Under the pieces are notes generated by a model, which was not told where the DNA came from, searched no databases, and saw only the letters and a program-made list of their open reading frames with translations. A DNA stretch of 64,000 bases from Prorocentrum cordatum (lineage: Eukaryota; Sar; Dinophyceae; Prorocentrales; Prorocentraceae): the NCBI GenBank assembly GCA_963575745.1, contig CAUYUJ010008069.1, positions 406,501 through 470,500 of the forward strand, given 5' to 3'. This document shows positions 43,741 to 55,713 of the stretch, one piece after another (position 1 is the first letter of the stretch; every line of letters begins with the position of its first letter). A program made the position numbers and the translations under genes.

Positions 43741-45894
43741 AACATTATTGCCGGAAGTTGAAATTCGCGCTTCCATCTCTCCTTTCCCGCCCGCCTCCCC
43801 CCCGCGCCCGCCCCCCCTCTCCGCAGTCGGGTTCCAGTCAATGTAAGTCAATGCCCCCAGATTGGCGGCGCGTCGCGGCCCTCGGGCCGCCCGCCGACGA
43901 GGCGCCGCGAACCGCCCGTGGGCCCCCGTCCTCAGCGCGCGGGGGCGCGCGCCCCCTTCTGTGCAACCGCTGGGCACAGCGAGATCCACTTCGAAACATT
44001 AGTTGAACAGTCTCAGATTTTCGCGTTTTTCTTCCTTTTCGGTCGGCGCCCGCGACCAGAACTTCATGGCCGCCGTTAACGCGAGGTTCGCCCTGGCCGA
44101 GTCCGCCCAAGGGGGGCCCTCGCCGCCGCGATGCAGGCCGCGCGCGACGCCCGGCTGGAGAGGATCAGCGTTGATTTGGCCAGTCGTCGTGCGCGCCCGC
44201 AGGTGCCATCGGCCGCTGGGATTGCATCGGGTTTGCCCACCCCGCGACGAGATGGCAGATCCGTCCCTCAGGGACTACCCGTCGTCAGAAAGGGGGGCTG
44301 GATCGGGAGCTTCCGGCGGGCGCTGATAGTATAGTTCAGGTGCAGGCCCGTGTTCTATATGGTTGAGCCGCAGTTACTTCAGCTATTTCGGTGCGATGGC
44401 TTGTTGGTGGTCGCTCGCGCTGCCAAATCCTATTCGGTGAAAGCGCAGTGGTCGCAGTCCTTTTTGGAGCAACCCTGGAGACAGTCGCCTTGACATCGTG
44501 CGTGGCAGAGGTGACTTGCCCATCCATGCACGCGCTCGTCGACGCGCGGGGGTGCCGTCCGGCGCCGGTGGCCAATTTTCAGCTCGGAGTCGCCTGCGGC
44601 CAGGGTCTCGCCTGCCCGTCGCCCTCGGAGGATGTCTTCGAGCTCTACCTCATCAAGGGCGCCACTGAGGCTGCCTTCCAACACGAGCCGAACTTAGGAA
44701 GCTTCTGCTACTGGCACGTGGTGGACAAGGATGTGCTGCAGTTGCTCGAATCAGCGACCGCTGCAAGAGCTCCTGGTCACTGGGGGTTCCATTGGCGAGA
44801 CCAGATTGGCAGGCGCCCAGGGTCGCGGCATCAGCCGCGCGGGATGCAGGGGCGCGAGGATTGCCTCGGGGAGCCGCCCGCGATCGTTCTGCACGCTGAG
44901 CCTGCTTGACTTGTTGCAGCATCTGTCCCATCGTCTCCTACGCCCCCCCCTCCCCCACCCACGCACATCTCCTCGTCAGATCCCAGTGGCGACGTGCAGC
45001 CTTCCCCCTTCTTCGTCTCGGACCATTCGGTGCCCCTCGCAACGCGCGGCTCTCATGCGCATTCTATGCGGCAGTATTTGGGCACATCGTGGGATGCAGA
45101 CGCGCCCGCGCGCAAGTGCGATCGGTCGCTTTTGGATAAGCGAGATATCGCCATGGCCCAGGAAGCCCATGGGGGCGAATCGGCCCTCGAGGACATCCGC
45201 CGCCGGCATCCCAGGTTTCGGTTCTGGGGCATCTCTGGGCTCTGAGTTTGTTGGTGAAGTTATTTCCTTGGGCCGCGACAGGATCTTGCCCCGGTTTAGT
45301 GGCATCAGCGCTGTTGAGAGTTTGAAGGGTCGTGTTTTTGTTGGTTCAGATGCCTGGCGCATTTGGCTCGTTGCAGTGCTGCAGTTCATCGACCTCCACT
45401 TCCACGCCCCCCCTCTCCCGAGTTCCTTGAACCAGTGGGCATGTTAGATCAGGCTCGCATCTCTGGGCCCAGATGGTTGCCACGGTAATTGCTGGCGACT
45501 AAAACGTGTGTTTGTCCGTGGGTAGGGCTAATGGTATATACCTTTCTATTGTTTCAATGGTCCTCTGCGGCTGCAAGCCAATCGCTAGTGTCGTTTCTGA
45601 ACTCTTCCAGGGCAGCTTGCCAAGTGGCCGCGTGGCTGCGTTGTTGCTCACGTGTCTCGCCTGCAGATGCTGCCATCCGCCGTGCTATTCTGAATCGGGC
45701 TGCGCGCTCTGGTGTATTTCGCGAAGACATTGGAAGCGCCTTGCTGGCAAAAAAGCTGACGCCCGACGCCGCCCAGAAGATCTCGGGTGACCAGGCGGCG
45801 AGTCACGGGGCTGCCTGAAGAGCCTAGCATCCACATTGAACCCGAGCCCCCCGGATCATCGAATTATCCCAGTGCGACCAGCCTAGGAGCTGGA
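43741..45894. other. Mixed stretch with unsupported frames
   Basis: Longest plus frames: 44391-44909 (172 codons; contains GRSRCQILFGESAVVAVLFG and HEPNLGSFCYWHVVDKDVLQ) and 44731-45447 (238 codons). They read partly protein-like, but no family, start or intron phases could be established. Could be decayed LINE ORF1 DNA belonging to the LINE remnant downstream (inference). Confidence 0.3.
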
Positions 45895-46083
45895 GCATCT
45901 AGGAAAGCAACCTCTACATCAACACCGACAGCTACATTAACATCTACACATGCGTCTACATCTACATCAACATCAACAGCGAGACCCACATCTACATCTA
46001 CACCTACATCTACACCGGCATCTACATCTACACCTACATCCACATCTACACCTACACCTACATCTACATCTACATCTACACTT
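45895..46083 (+). repeat. (ACATCT)n minisatellite
   Basis: About 190 bases of ACATCT with ACACCT and ACATCA variants. The Thr-Ser frame is an artefact. Confidence 0.95.
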
Positions 46084-46139
46084 TCGCATTGGTTTTGCTT
46101 TTGCTTTGCATTGCCTTGCCTTTGTTTGTGGCGTTTTTG

Positions 46140-46425
46140 CATGCTAAGCTAAGCTATGCGATGCAATGCTATGCTTTGCTGCGCTATGCTATGCGATGCG
46201 ATGCGATTCGATGCTATGCTGCGTTCTGATATGCTGCGCTATGCTATGCTATGCAATGCTATGGTACGCGATGACATGCTAATGCTGCGCTAAGCTGAGC
46301 TAAGCTAAAGCTAAGCTGATCTAGGCTAGGCTAAGCTAAGTTAAGCTAAAGCTAAGCTAGGCTAGGCTTAGCTAAAGCTAAGCGAAGCTAGGCTAAGCTA
46401 AGATGAGATAAGCAAAGCTAAGCTA
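46140..46425 (-). repeat. ATGCT/GCTAA array on the inner side of the right module
   Basis: ATGCTATGCG words (46140-46280) pass into GCTAAGCTAAA words (46280-46425). The latter are the reverse complement of TTAGCTTTAGC words at 35281-35660. Confidence 0.9.
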
Positions 46426-46560
46426 ATGGGGCGCAACTGGGGGAACCGCGGGGCGGATGCTGGGGGAACCGCCCGGGGCGAGGAACACTGCCCGGCCCCT
46501 TTTAAGCCCAGCGAGTAAGAACCCTCTAGGGAGAGCCTAGGTAGGGAAAAACATATTTCC
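46426..46560 (-). repeat. Right module of the distant inverted pair
   Basis: Reverse-complement partner of 35151-35280. The pair is 11.1 kb apart with modules outside and arrays inside. The outer edge GGGAAAAACATAT corresponds to ..TTTTTTCCC on the left. Confidence 0.85.
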
Positions 46561-46899
46561 TAGATGCTTGCGCTTTACCGCTCTGCTAGGATTGAGGACG
46601 CTCGCGCTGTTCGCCGCGCCTCGCCGGTCTACTTCACATCGGCGTCTTCTTCGCTCGCGAGGCGATGCGGCGTCGCGACCAGCAACGCTTTCAATGACAC
46701 CTTACTTCTTTGAGTCTCGCCCCAGCGGGGAGAACTGGCGCTGCTGGCTGACTCATCGATGAAGCCTGACCGGAAAGACCAGCGCAGTGCTCGTCTACGA
46801 ATTTTGGTCGCTGCCTGCCCCCCCCGACGATCGTCGAGTTCACCTTCGCAACATTGCGGGCCCCCCGCGGGAACCCTTCTGCTTCGCCAGACGACTTTG

Positions 46900-48350
46900 C
46901 CAAGTCTCTCGTAGATTAATGGGGTGAAAATGGCAGGGAACGGTTCGTCGATCCCGGACGCAGCAGGGTTCTGGACACCTGCATCCAAACGGTTTCCTCA
47001 ATGTTTTCATGATGGAATTCCGGAACAGCGCTCCAATGTTATTTTTCATCGCTTTTGCGACTCGGCACGTGGCCCCGGTGGAATCAACTATGGTGCTTGG
47101 TGCCCGGGCGGCGCTGTCTTTGCAGAAACTGTTTGTGGCCTTGACATGGACTTGATCGCTGGCGGCGAGGTCCGCGACGCTCTCAACGAAGGACTTGCGG
47201 CCTTTCTGCCAAAAGGGAGCGTGGGCTCCGCCGCCCGAGGCCAGGCCCGGGGCCCAGCCATCACCCGCCCACTCTCGCTCAGGAACACAGACAATCAGAT
47301 CGCTGCATTGGCTCTTGCCTGTCCCCTCACCTAGCTTCCACGCGCTCGCGTCACGGCTTCCAGCGGTGTCCGCCAAGGACTCGAGAGCACCGTGGATGTC
47401 GATGCGCCTTTGGGGATTCTCAACGAAATTGAGCTTGAACTAGATTGCTGGGCATGCTGCTTCGACATCAAAATCTACATCCCCAGCTCCCATGTCTAGT
47501 GGACAGAGCATGTGGTCGAGAAGATAGGCGTGCCCGGCTGGTGCTGCGTGTCCGTGCGCGGAGTTCAACAAGGACTCTCTTCGCGCTTTGCTTTGGCCCC
47601 GTCCACCGGTACTTCCACAGCATGTTTGGCTCCGCGTTCGGCCCAGAGTTCCCCTTCCACGGCTTCGCCGACGATCTCGCGATGGTCTCGCCCAACCACT
47701 TCCGCGCCTTCCCCGAGGTCCTCCGCGGGGCCCTGGAGCAAGCTAAGAGCAAGAGGCTTTGCCTTCACACGGCCAACCAAATCGTGATTCCGAGCAAGTT
47801 CGACCCGCCCCTGATCCGCGGTGCTTGGAGCGGGCCAGCGTCGTCCCTGGGGCCCCGCAGCCGCCGCCTGAAGTCGCTCGGCTTGTCATGTTGCAAGAAG
47901 TTGAGTTCTGCGCGCTGGGGCAACGGCGCCACCTCGACGTCGCATGCGGCCCCAACAACGCCATCGCGCCTGTCATGCTTCATAACCTCACCAGCACGGA
48001 TTTCAGCGGGCAAGTCAGCCAACTCACCCTTTATTGCAAAGCCGCCGCGTATCGAACGCGTTGCAAATGTGCCGCTTTTGAGAGGATCAGGATGAGGGTG
48101 GCTGATGTCCTGAAGGCTGTTAAATGGGACGGTGGACGCTTATCGCTCGCACGATCCTTTTCGGAATTCCATTCTGGAGCACCTTCGAGACCGTGTGGGC
48201 GGAGCCCACGGCGATCCCGAACATGCCGGGTGAACCTCTCATGGTAGGACCCCAGGCCAACGTCCTCAATTTGCACTGCGTGCACCGTCCGTCTCGTTCG
48301 CGTCGCGCAGTCTTGTTCGCCCGTGTCAGGCGCTCCGCTAGTTGATCAGC
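46900..48350 (+). pseudogene. Decayed LINE reverse transcriptase (LINE A)
   Basis: Pieces in several frames follow RT order. LNEGLAAFLPKG then TRPLSLRNTDNQIAALALAC (47185-47330) matches the RPLSL.N.D.KI..A motif of non-LTR RTs. SVRGVQQGLS (47550-47580) matches the GV.QG.PLS motif. FALCFGPVHRYFHS and FHGFADDLAMVSPNHF (47590-47705) carry the catalytic F-A-D-D box. The following LEQAKSKRLCLHTANQIVIP matches the region after it. Stops and frame changes between all pieces mean it is dead. Further LINE-like thumb sequence was not clear. It lies immediately outside the right inverted module. Confidence 0.7.
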
Positions 48351-48979
48351 AGTTCATGGGAATGGGCTTCGTTGCCCGTGACCTCCCTCCGTTCATCCTC
48401 GCCTCGGCCCTCAAGACAGTATCGCATTGCTTGGGAACGTCGGCCAGGTGCAGATCAGGCACCCGGTCGCGTCCATTCGGACGCGCAGCATTGGGTGGAG
48501 GCACTCGTTCATTATCTGAGTTGCCTTGTCTTCCTGAGGTCGTGAGCCCCCCCCCCCCCGCCCCCCCAATGGGGCCGCTGGTGATCCTAGGTCTTGGATT
48601 GTGGGTACCCCTCCTGGCCTTCCTCGCTCTCCTGTGCACCATATCACCATGGCATTTTATCATTACTTTTATAGGTTTTGACCAGTGACACATAACTGAC
48701 ACCCCCGATCGATCTCGGGTCTTTCGCCTCATGCGCGCTCGTCATTGGTCAATCGTTGCTGCGTTTGCTTTCGCTCGGCGGCTTTTTCAAGGGGGGCCTG
48801 TCTGAACTCGCGGTCGTCCCGAGGCTGGACAATCAGGGCCGCCGCTTCAAGATAGGGCAGTTGGCCGGGTCGGCCGCTGTCTTCTCTTCACCCTCTGATT
48901 GTTCGCTCTTCCTCCTCATCCTCTTTCCCCCTTCTCTTCAGCAGCCTCATTTCGTCATGGTGGAGACGTGGGGATATGA
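48351..48979. other. Spacer between two LINE remnants
   Basis: C runs near 48548; a short hydrophobic frame (48323-48688) only. Nothing supported. Confidence 0.4.
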
Positions 48980-49155
48980 TTGATTTTGAGCAGGTCTGGT
49001 GGAATTTTGGTCACGGGGATAATCATGACGGCGATGCCGATATTGATGATGATGATGATGATCATGAGTATGTTGATAATGATGTTGATGATGATGCTGA
49101 TGGTGATGATGATGATGGTGATGATGCTGGTGCTGATGATGATGATGGTGATTGT
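48980..49155 (+). repeat. (GAT)n microsatellite
   Basis: About 170 bases of GATGATGAT with GTT/GCT variants. It marks the 5' break of the following LINE coding region. Confidence 0.9.
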
Positions 49156-49158
49156 CAT

Positions 49159-50643
49159 GGTCAGCGGGCGGAGGAGAAACCGCACCATGTGCAGCGTTGC
49201 GATCACCACCTCGCCATCCACTTCGGCTATGGGCGCCACGGCGTGCACATCAACCACTCGGCGGGCTGCAGCATCTTGCTGAACCACCACAGGCTCACAA
49301 AGAGGCACGTCAAGGACATCGCGACACCACCGCCATAACTATGGGGACGCGGAGGGTGCATCACCATCGAGCAAGGCATCACGAGGCTGAAGATCATTGC
49401 GGCCTACTCCCCGCCTGCCCCATGGGACCGACGGAAACTACCACAGTGGCGAGTCACAATGACGAAGGTGGCCCACTGTGTGAAGCAAGAGATCCTGGGT
49501 ACACCGTCGCGGTTCTATCCGATCGTAATGATGGACCTCAACGACCGCATCGTTGTGGGCCCCGAGGGCGACGAGACGGTTGGCGACTACCCCGCGGGCA
49601 AGGAGGGCGAAGCGGGCAAGCTCTACCACCGCAACCTTGGCAACGCGCACATGGCGGTAGTGAGCGCGTGCTACGACACGGGCCCCACGCATGATGGCCG
49701 CTACCCATCGGTCACCGACCGCGCATTCATTCCCACGGGCCTGGTCTCCCGTATCCTGCAGTGCCGAGTTGGGGACCACGCCGCCCACGCCCCCCAGCCC
49801 CTGTGGAAGTTCGAGGACCGCAAGCCGCTGATCGTCAAGATCGAGGCCCCGCCAGCGTGCCGCACCCCGACCGTGGCCTGTCAAACCTTGGACCGTGACG
49901 CTATCGCGCTGGGCCTCAAGGAGGGCCACAAGCGCGTCGAGTTCCTGGAGAGCCCAGGGGAAAACCTCAGCACCCACGCGGACCTGCTGGACGAGCACTT
50001 GGAAAGGGACGACGGCACGCACCACTGGGGCCTCACGATGCAGCGCTTCCGCGACGCCGCCCTGGAGCACTTCTCGGTCGCCGCGCGACGCCCTGATTGG
50101 CATCGCGACGCTCGAGATCACAAGCTACAGTTGCTTCGACAACGAGCCCAACTACGACAACAACTCCATGCCCAGGAGGACCACCACGACACGAATGAGG
50201 AGGGCCTACAACAGCTCGATGACACCATCCATGAATCGAGCAAACAACTCCTGCGCCACCAGGAGGGCGCGAACCACAAGTACCAAGGAAGGCAGTGCGG
50301 CGACCTGTGGCAGGCTTGGCGCGCTCGACGACTCGCAGAATGCCATCGCATCTTCAAAGGCGTGCTACGCCATAAGCTACGCGCACGCAAGCGCTTCTAC
50401 GGCATCTTACCCAGCTCACGGCCCAGCAAGGAACAACGGCAACAAGTTCTACAACGCCCAGGCGCTAAAGGAGGACTATTAGCCGTACTGGCACCAGTCT
50501 CCATTGCGACGCGAGAGGACCTTGCACCACTACGACCCGCACCCTCCGCGCTGACGCCGACATCTTGCTCGACGCCCACGCGCGCCAACATCGCCACCAC
50601 CATCGCACCTACCACGACATGCCGACTTCACGCCCTCTCATGA
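49159..50643 (+). pseudogene. LINE B, endonuclease (EEP) domain and linker
   Basis: The frame reads SAGCSILLNHHRLTKRHVKD, IATPPP, in-frame TAA (49336-49338), LWGRGGCITIEQGITRLKII and AAYSPPAPWDRRK. It then runs through VMMDLNDRIVVGPEGDETVG, LVSRILQCRVGDHAAHAP and RDAIALGLKEGHKRVEFLES. This is the order of apurinic-type endonucleases of LINEs: GC.I.L strand, GRGG strand, Y.PP, D-N (MDLND) and the terminal DH. The first strands of the fold are missing and replaced by GAT repeats, so the copy is 5'-truncated. One in-frame stop. The helical linker after 49900 is expected ahead of RT. Endonuclease would nick target DNA for target-primed reverse transcription. Confidence 0.7.
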
Positions 50644-51215
50644 ACTGCGATGATCTCGACTTCGACACCATGCTGGAGCAGGAGCACGACGACGCTGAGG
50701 ACGACGCGCTTTCGACGGAGGCCCCCCCCCCCCACTCGCGCCAACCGCGCCCGAGCCAGCGCCCGCGCCCACCGCGCCTCACAACCCACCGCGAGCACGC
50801 GGTATCCAGCTCAATTTCACCATCGAAGCCGCCGAGGAGCTGGCCTCAGTCACCAAATTGCTCGACAAAGCCAAGATCAGGAAATGCGTTTCCTACTGCT
50901 CCGCCCCTGCCGAGATCCTGCCGATGGCACTCCAACCTGAACTACTACGCCGACCAGGACGACCACGAGGGCCTTGGAGCAATCCCCCCCCCCCCCCCCC
51001 GACGGCATCGGGAACCCTTTCAAGAGGAAGCTCAAATTTCCACGAGAATATCGACTGGGAAATGCACGACTCCTAGTATGCCTGGCTCACGCACGACAGC
51101 ATAACCGCGCCCCCATGCAAGCCAACACCTCGCAGAGCTTCCAGCTGGACAAGGGCAACAGCGTCATCGGGCCCGTCGGTCTACGCCTCATCCGCTGTTT
51201 CGATGTTTCCTGGCG

Positions 51216-51887
51216 TTGTTTTTTTATCGACATCTAGGAGAGCGAGGGTTCCCGACTCGTCCACCCGACTATGCATGTGGAGGCGCCCCACATCGACGAC
51301 GTGAGTTTGGAATGATAGTCAACCGCGCGGTCGCTAGCAGGCTCCGACGGGCGAAGATCGCCTTCGCAGTGCGCTCCCCTGACGGCCGCAACGCTTTCGG
51401 GTGCACCCACCATGAAGCGATCGACGATCACGTCACCCCCGCCGCGCGCGAGGGAGACCGCCAACTGATCCTACAACGACGCACCGAATCTCCGACCATC
51501 GTCGATACCAGCGACGGCACCATCATCATGCGGAAGCGTGAAGGAGGGTTCATGGGATGCTCCAACGATGCCGACGCCTTCATGCAGGTCTACAGCCGCC
51601 AGCTTGAGCAGTGGAGGACCGACGCCGCCGCGACCCACGCCAGCATCATGCTACAATCCTGCGACCCGACATGGCACCCCGACGGCCCAGTCCAGGACCT
51701 CAGCCGCCAGGTATTCGTCGATGACATCCTGAAGTTCCACATCGCCACCCGAGTCGGCCCGCGCTAGCAAGCCATAGACTCCAGAGGCCAGCCCCGCGAC
51801 GCCAGCATCGACGAGGTCCAAGCCCTCACCATGACTATCGAGCGCGGCCTCGAGGCTCTAAACACGCACTTCAAGGAGGAGTCAGCC
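51216..51887 (+). pseudogene. LINE B, reverse transcriptase core
   Basis: SPDGRNAFGCTHHEAIDDHV is the motif-A region (normally DM.NAF.S..HE) with the catalytic aspartate position occupied by the G of DGRNAF or shifted. TIIMRKREGGFMGCSNDADA matches the G..QG/MGD region. LSRQVFVDDILKFHIATRVG carries the F-V-D-D catalytic box at 51714-51725. TAG at 51765-51767 interrupts, after which the same frame continues through DASIDEVQALTMTIERGLEA to a TAA near 51888. Upstream RT motifs are unreadable. Confidence 0.65.
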
Positions 51888-52603
51888 TAATTGAGACCAA
51901 GGAGGAGATCGTCCACAGCATCCCGCCCAAGCACCTACACCGCGCCTTCTTCACCGACCCCCGCATCGACTGCAATCGCTTGACCTCCATGAAGCACGTG
52001 GGGGGCATGCTCGACGCCAAAGACTCGTTTAACGGAGAGCGCGAAGCCCGACTACGAGCAGCAAGCGCAGAATGGTGCCAGTACCACCACTTCTGGTTCA
52101 GCCGTGCACCACGACGACTCAAACGATTAGTATTCTAGGCAGTAGCCTACGAGGCCGCCATCAGCGCCGCCGAGACCTACTGCCTCTACGCCACGGACTA
52201 CAAGAAGTTTGGCATCTGCTTCGGCAAGGAACTACGCGCCATGCTGCAGGGAAAGGGATGCCAGCGCCACCACGACACCCACCACAAGGCGATCTCGGCC
52301 GCTGAGGTTTGGCGACGATGGGACCGAGTGCCGAGCCCCATCGAGCTCAAGATTCGACGATTGAAATTATTTCAGGGAGCAGCCGCACACCCTGACGAGT
52401 CTCAGCACTTCGTTTCAGCGCTGTTCGGCGAGCTCCGCATCGAACGATTCCTGCAGGACAACGAACTACCCGTCATGCCGCTCACCCTGACCGGCGACGG
52501 CTACATCAGCCCTGACGCTCACCCGATGGCCCGCCAGATGGCCACGAACATCCAGGACCTCCTCACCTACGATACTGACGAGCCCTTGGACTTGCTGGAC
52601 TGA
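51888..52603 (+). pseudogene. LINE B, thumb and C-terminal region
   Basis: Continues in another frame: LIETKEEIVHSIPPKHLHRA, MKHVGGMLDAKDSFNGEREA, FWFSRAPRRLKRLVF, TAG (52136-52138) and AVAYEAAISAAETYCLYATD. Then WRRWDRVPSPIELKIRRLKL, a charged end and TGA at 52601-52603. The RYLG/GG..., R.R...A...W, APRR.K..VF, A...Y.L...D and ELR.RRLKW signals are those of the region downstream of RT in dinoflagellate LINEs (from memory). One further in-frame stop, otherwise long and well preserved. Confidence 0.6.
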
Positions 52604-53038
52604 AACGGCAACATCATCACGCTGTTCACCGAGCCTGAGATCGCCGAGGCCATCTGCGGGATCGACGTGGGCATCATGAGGGCCGCATATCTTCGGCGCG
52701 CTGTCGCGCCGCCTGGTGCCTCCGCCGAGCTCCCGTCGGAGCTCGCCCCTTCGGAGGGGGCCGCGCTGCGCGTCTGCTACCTAAAAACTTCCGCTGGGAC
52801 CCTGTGCGTGAGCACATGGAAGACAGCACGAGCAGTTTATGCGCACCAGAGGGGCTTGACACTCGGAGGTGAACACGGGATGTGATGCATGTTATCTCAG
52901 CTCACGTTCACATCATATGCAGCACGACCTTACCAACGCGAGTGGGCGCACAACACCATCGCCGCAGCATGGAGATCACGCGCGCGCAAGCTCGACCAGA
53001 CCTGGGCCCCGCACCTCCTCATTACCCCGAAGAGCCCA

Positions 53039-53106
53039 TCCTGCCCGATTTGCCGGGGGCCATTTGAAGAGCATACCGGGCTTCGATGCTACTTCCGCAG
53101 ACATTT
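53039..53106 (+). pseudogene. Degenerate C2H2 zinc finger, probable LINE B C-terminus
   Basis: CPICRGPFEEHTGLRCYFRR then H: C-x2-C-x3-F-x5-L-x2-Y-x3-H. Spacing is that of a C2H2 finger, but the first zinc-binding histidine is tyrosine (one base change). LINEs often end with such a finger. Upstream QREWAHNTIAAAWRSRARKL would be the helix leading to it. Confidence 0.45.
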
Positions 53107-54553
53107 ACCTCGAGATGTCCTGGGGGCCCACGCGCTGTCTCTACCGCCGCGCCCAGCACCTGCAGCAGCTCGCGACGCCCACGCTGCCCCCGTCGGCAGC
53201 GAGCGCACCCCAGAGACCGAGCTGGCGCGCCCCGCGGGCCCCCCCCCCCCCCCGTCTGGCAGCGGCGGCGCCAGAGCAGATCGATCGGGGAGCCAGGGCC
53301 GCGGCCAGAAGCCAGAGGGCCAGGGTGCCCACGAGGACGAGCGGATCGATCTCAAGAAGGCCCCCATCGCCAGAGGTCATCTACAAGGACCCGCTGGTAG
53401 AGGCGATCGAGCAAGAGAACCGCAACTGCGCGAGGGCCGTTCGCCAAGAAGGAGAATCACACGGAAGGCCCCCCCCCGCCCCTGGCGCTGCGATGGCGAT
53501 GTTGGAGGCGACGGTGCTGCGTGACATCGGCCCCAAGAGCAAGACCGACATCGCGGCCGCCATCGAGCGGGTCAACTCAATTGACCAGTGCCAGGTGCAT
53601 GACATCTTCCCGATCTGCAAGCTCGAGAAGGCCTACAAGAGCGGACAGGCCAATATCATCTTCAATTGCAGGGATTACCAGATCAGGCAATCCATCATCG
53701 GCACGCTCCACAACGCCAATAAACCAGCGCGCGTGGGACCAGCGCCAGCAGGATTTGGCTCTATGGATGGACGCGCCGATGGGCGAACTCTAGATTGGAC
53801 ATCGGTACTGCTCGCCAGACCGCCAAACGCACCGCCCCCCCCATGCGGCCTCGGCGCGCGTTTGCCCGCAGGGGGCCGCGCCGCGGCCGCCGGGGGGGGG
53901 GCAACGGGGCCGCCCCGCAGACAGCCTGATACGGAGGAGAGGACTGCGACCGATGAACCAATCATCAGCAGTGAATCCATGGGAAGACTGAAGGCCACCG
54001 ATGCTGAGACGGGGATCTGCACGTTGCCATTCTCTCCGTCGCCGATACCTCCGCCCACGCCTACGCCCGCGCCGACCCCGGCGACCAGCGCCTCAGCACC
54101 GATGGCAGCACCGGCAGCAGCGAGTACGAGGCCAGAGGATGAGGCCAACGCCATAATGAGCCCGATCCCACCAGCGCCTTGCATTTGCACAGGGCCAGCT
54201 CGCGACAGGCGCGAGGGGCCCACTAGCGGAACAGGCCCCCCCCCCGCTCGACCTCCGATTGCCCCCCGCCGCCGTATTGTGCCGCTGCCTCCATGCCGTC
54301 CACTCCTCCTCCTCCTCCTCCTCCTCCTCCTCCTCCTCCTCTTCCTCCTCTGTCCCGTGGCCTCCGCCCGCCCCTGCTTGCAGCTCGAGGGGGAGGGGGG
54401 GGTCGGGGCCGTGGCCGAAGCCGCGGTAGGGGTCGCACTTCTTCGAGGTGAGCTGGGTAGTGGGCCCGCCGTTCGTTGGGCCGCTCGCAATCGCATGAGC
54501 GGCGCCCTAGTAAAACCGCCATCAGAGGGCGAGCGCCGTCTAGGGTCCATCAC
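53107..54553. other. GC-rich frames after LINE B, no supported gene
   Basis: A plus frame continues to 54680 but is Pro/Ala/Arg-rich. Only 53490-53740 (MLEATVLRDIGPKSKTDIAA, IDQCQVHDIFPICKLEKAYK, IIFNCRDYQIRQSIIGTLHN) reads like folded protein. It may be a LINE ORF1 piece or host exon; unresolved. Confidence 0.35.
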
Positions 54554-55057
54554 TTACTTCTTTTTGTGTTATCATTATTATTATTATTATTATTTTTTTT
54601 TTGTTTTTTCATTTGTTGTGGTTGAGGAACTTCGGACATTTGGCGTTGAGTGTGCGAGTGAGGGATGGCGCTGCGGATGACTAAGGGGAGCGCCGTGGTC
54701 AGTGGTAGGGGGGTGACTGTATCAAGAATACGACGAAACGGAGGGGCATGATGCGGATCACGGTTTTACTCATCAGCATCGGTCTCGTTTGGTCCCACCA
54801 TTATCATCCGCACCATACTCCGTATCTGTATCGTTGCCCCGCCTGCGCATCGTCGTCGCCCTTGCCTTCTTCCGCGCCCCCTTCCTCCTCTTCGTCCTCG
54901 TGCATTTATTGTTTGTCCTCCTATCACCCCTCCTCATCATCGCCCTGCTCCGCGGTATCTGCCCCGCCAGAATGTTATTCCTCTTCTCGCGCCTCGTCCT
55001 TCTCCTCTGCGCGCGCCCCCCCCCCCCCCCCCCCCTTCCACCGCCCCCCCCCCCTCC
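54554..55057. other. Spacer with ATT triplets and C homopolymers
   Basis: (ATT)n and T runs at 54567-54610, a C homopolymer at 55016-55035 and C-rich DNA up to the left LTR. No gene. Confidence 0.6.
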
Positions 55058-55713
55058 CGTGGGTCAGGGAGCGTAGCACGAGCATCAGGAACAACGTAAG
55101 ATTGACATGCCGTTCCGTGACTGCTACAAACCGCGTCTCGATAGGAACCATTGTTCATGTCTTCTGCTGCGTTTCGCATTGGGCTTCAATCGCTACATCT
55201 CTAGGCCCTGTAGTTCACCAGTAGGCCGGGTAGACGTCACCAGCAGCATGAAGAGCATGCTCGTGCTTGCATCTCTCAGGAGAACGCGGTGCGACCCTAC
55301 GCCTGCATGAACCTGGGAGGGGGCCAATCCAAATGCGGCGCGACATTACGCCTGCATGCAGATTGGCCCCAACTTTTTCCATATTGGCCGATTTTGGCTC
55401 AAGGCGCGTTGGAGGAAAACCATCCCCCCTCCATCCTCGCATGGTGGCCCGGGGTGGCCGCGCCAGGCGCGGCGGCCGCAGCCTGGCCACGATAATCTCA
55501 TCCTGGGAGTTGCGGTTGGCTGAGACGGCCGACTACCTCCTGAGGGTCGTCCTCGGCGTGGCACCGCGGTCCCAGTGGGGCCCGCTCCGGCTGCCCCCAG
55601 CCTCCCGGGACGAACTCGCGGCCTATCTCAGGGCCGTGGCCGGGGCTCCGGAGGTCGACCCAGAGTCGGAAATTAGTGAAGATGACGCCTGAGGACCGCA
55701 GAGCCCTTTCAAG
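55058..55713 (+). repeat. 5' LTR of the copia element
   Basis: Identity with the 3' copy starts at CGTGGGTCA and ends at CAAG. The canonical TG...CA borders would be 55060 and 55711. Contains a 10-bp inverted pair GGGGCCAATC/GATTGGCCCC (55320-55329, 55361-55370), a further ATTGG box, and the 13-mer ATTTTGGCTCAAG at 55391-55403 identical to the 3' end of the dinoflagellate spliced leader. Confidence 0.92.
55320..55403 (+). promoter_or_regulatory. Candidate LTR regulatory block (CCAAT-type boxes, SL-like 13-mer)
   Basis: CCAAT at 55324, ATTGG at 55362 and ATTGG at 55383 lie within 65 bases. The first two form opposite arms of a 10-bp inverted repeat, conserved in the 3' LTR. Directly after them comes ATTTTGGCTCAAG. 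No TATA box is evident. Function is inferred only. Confidence 0.3.
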
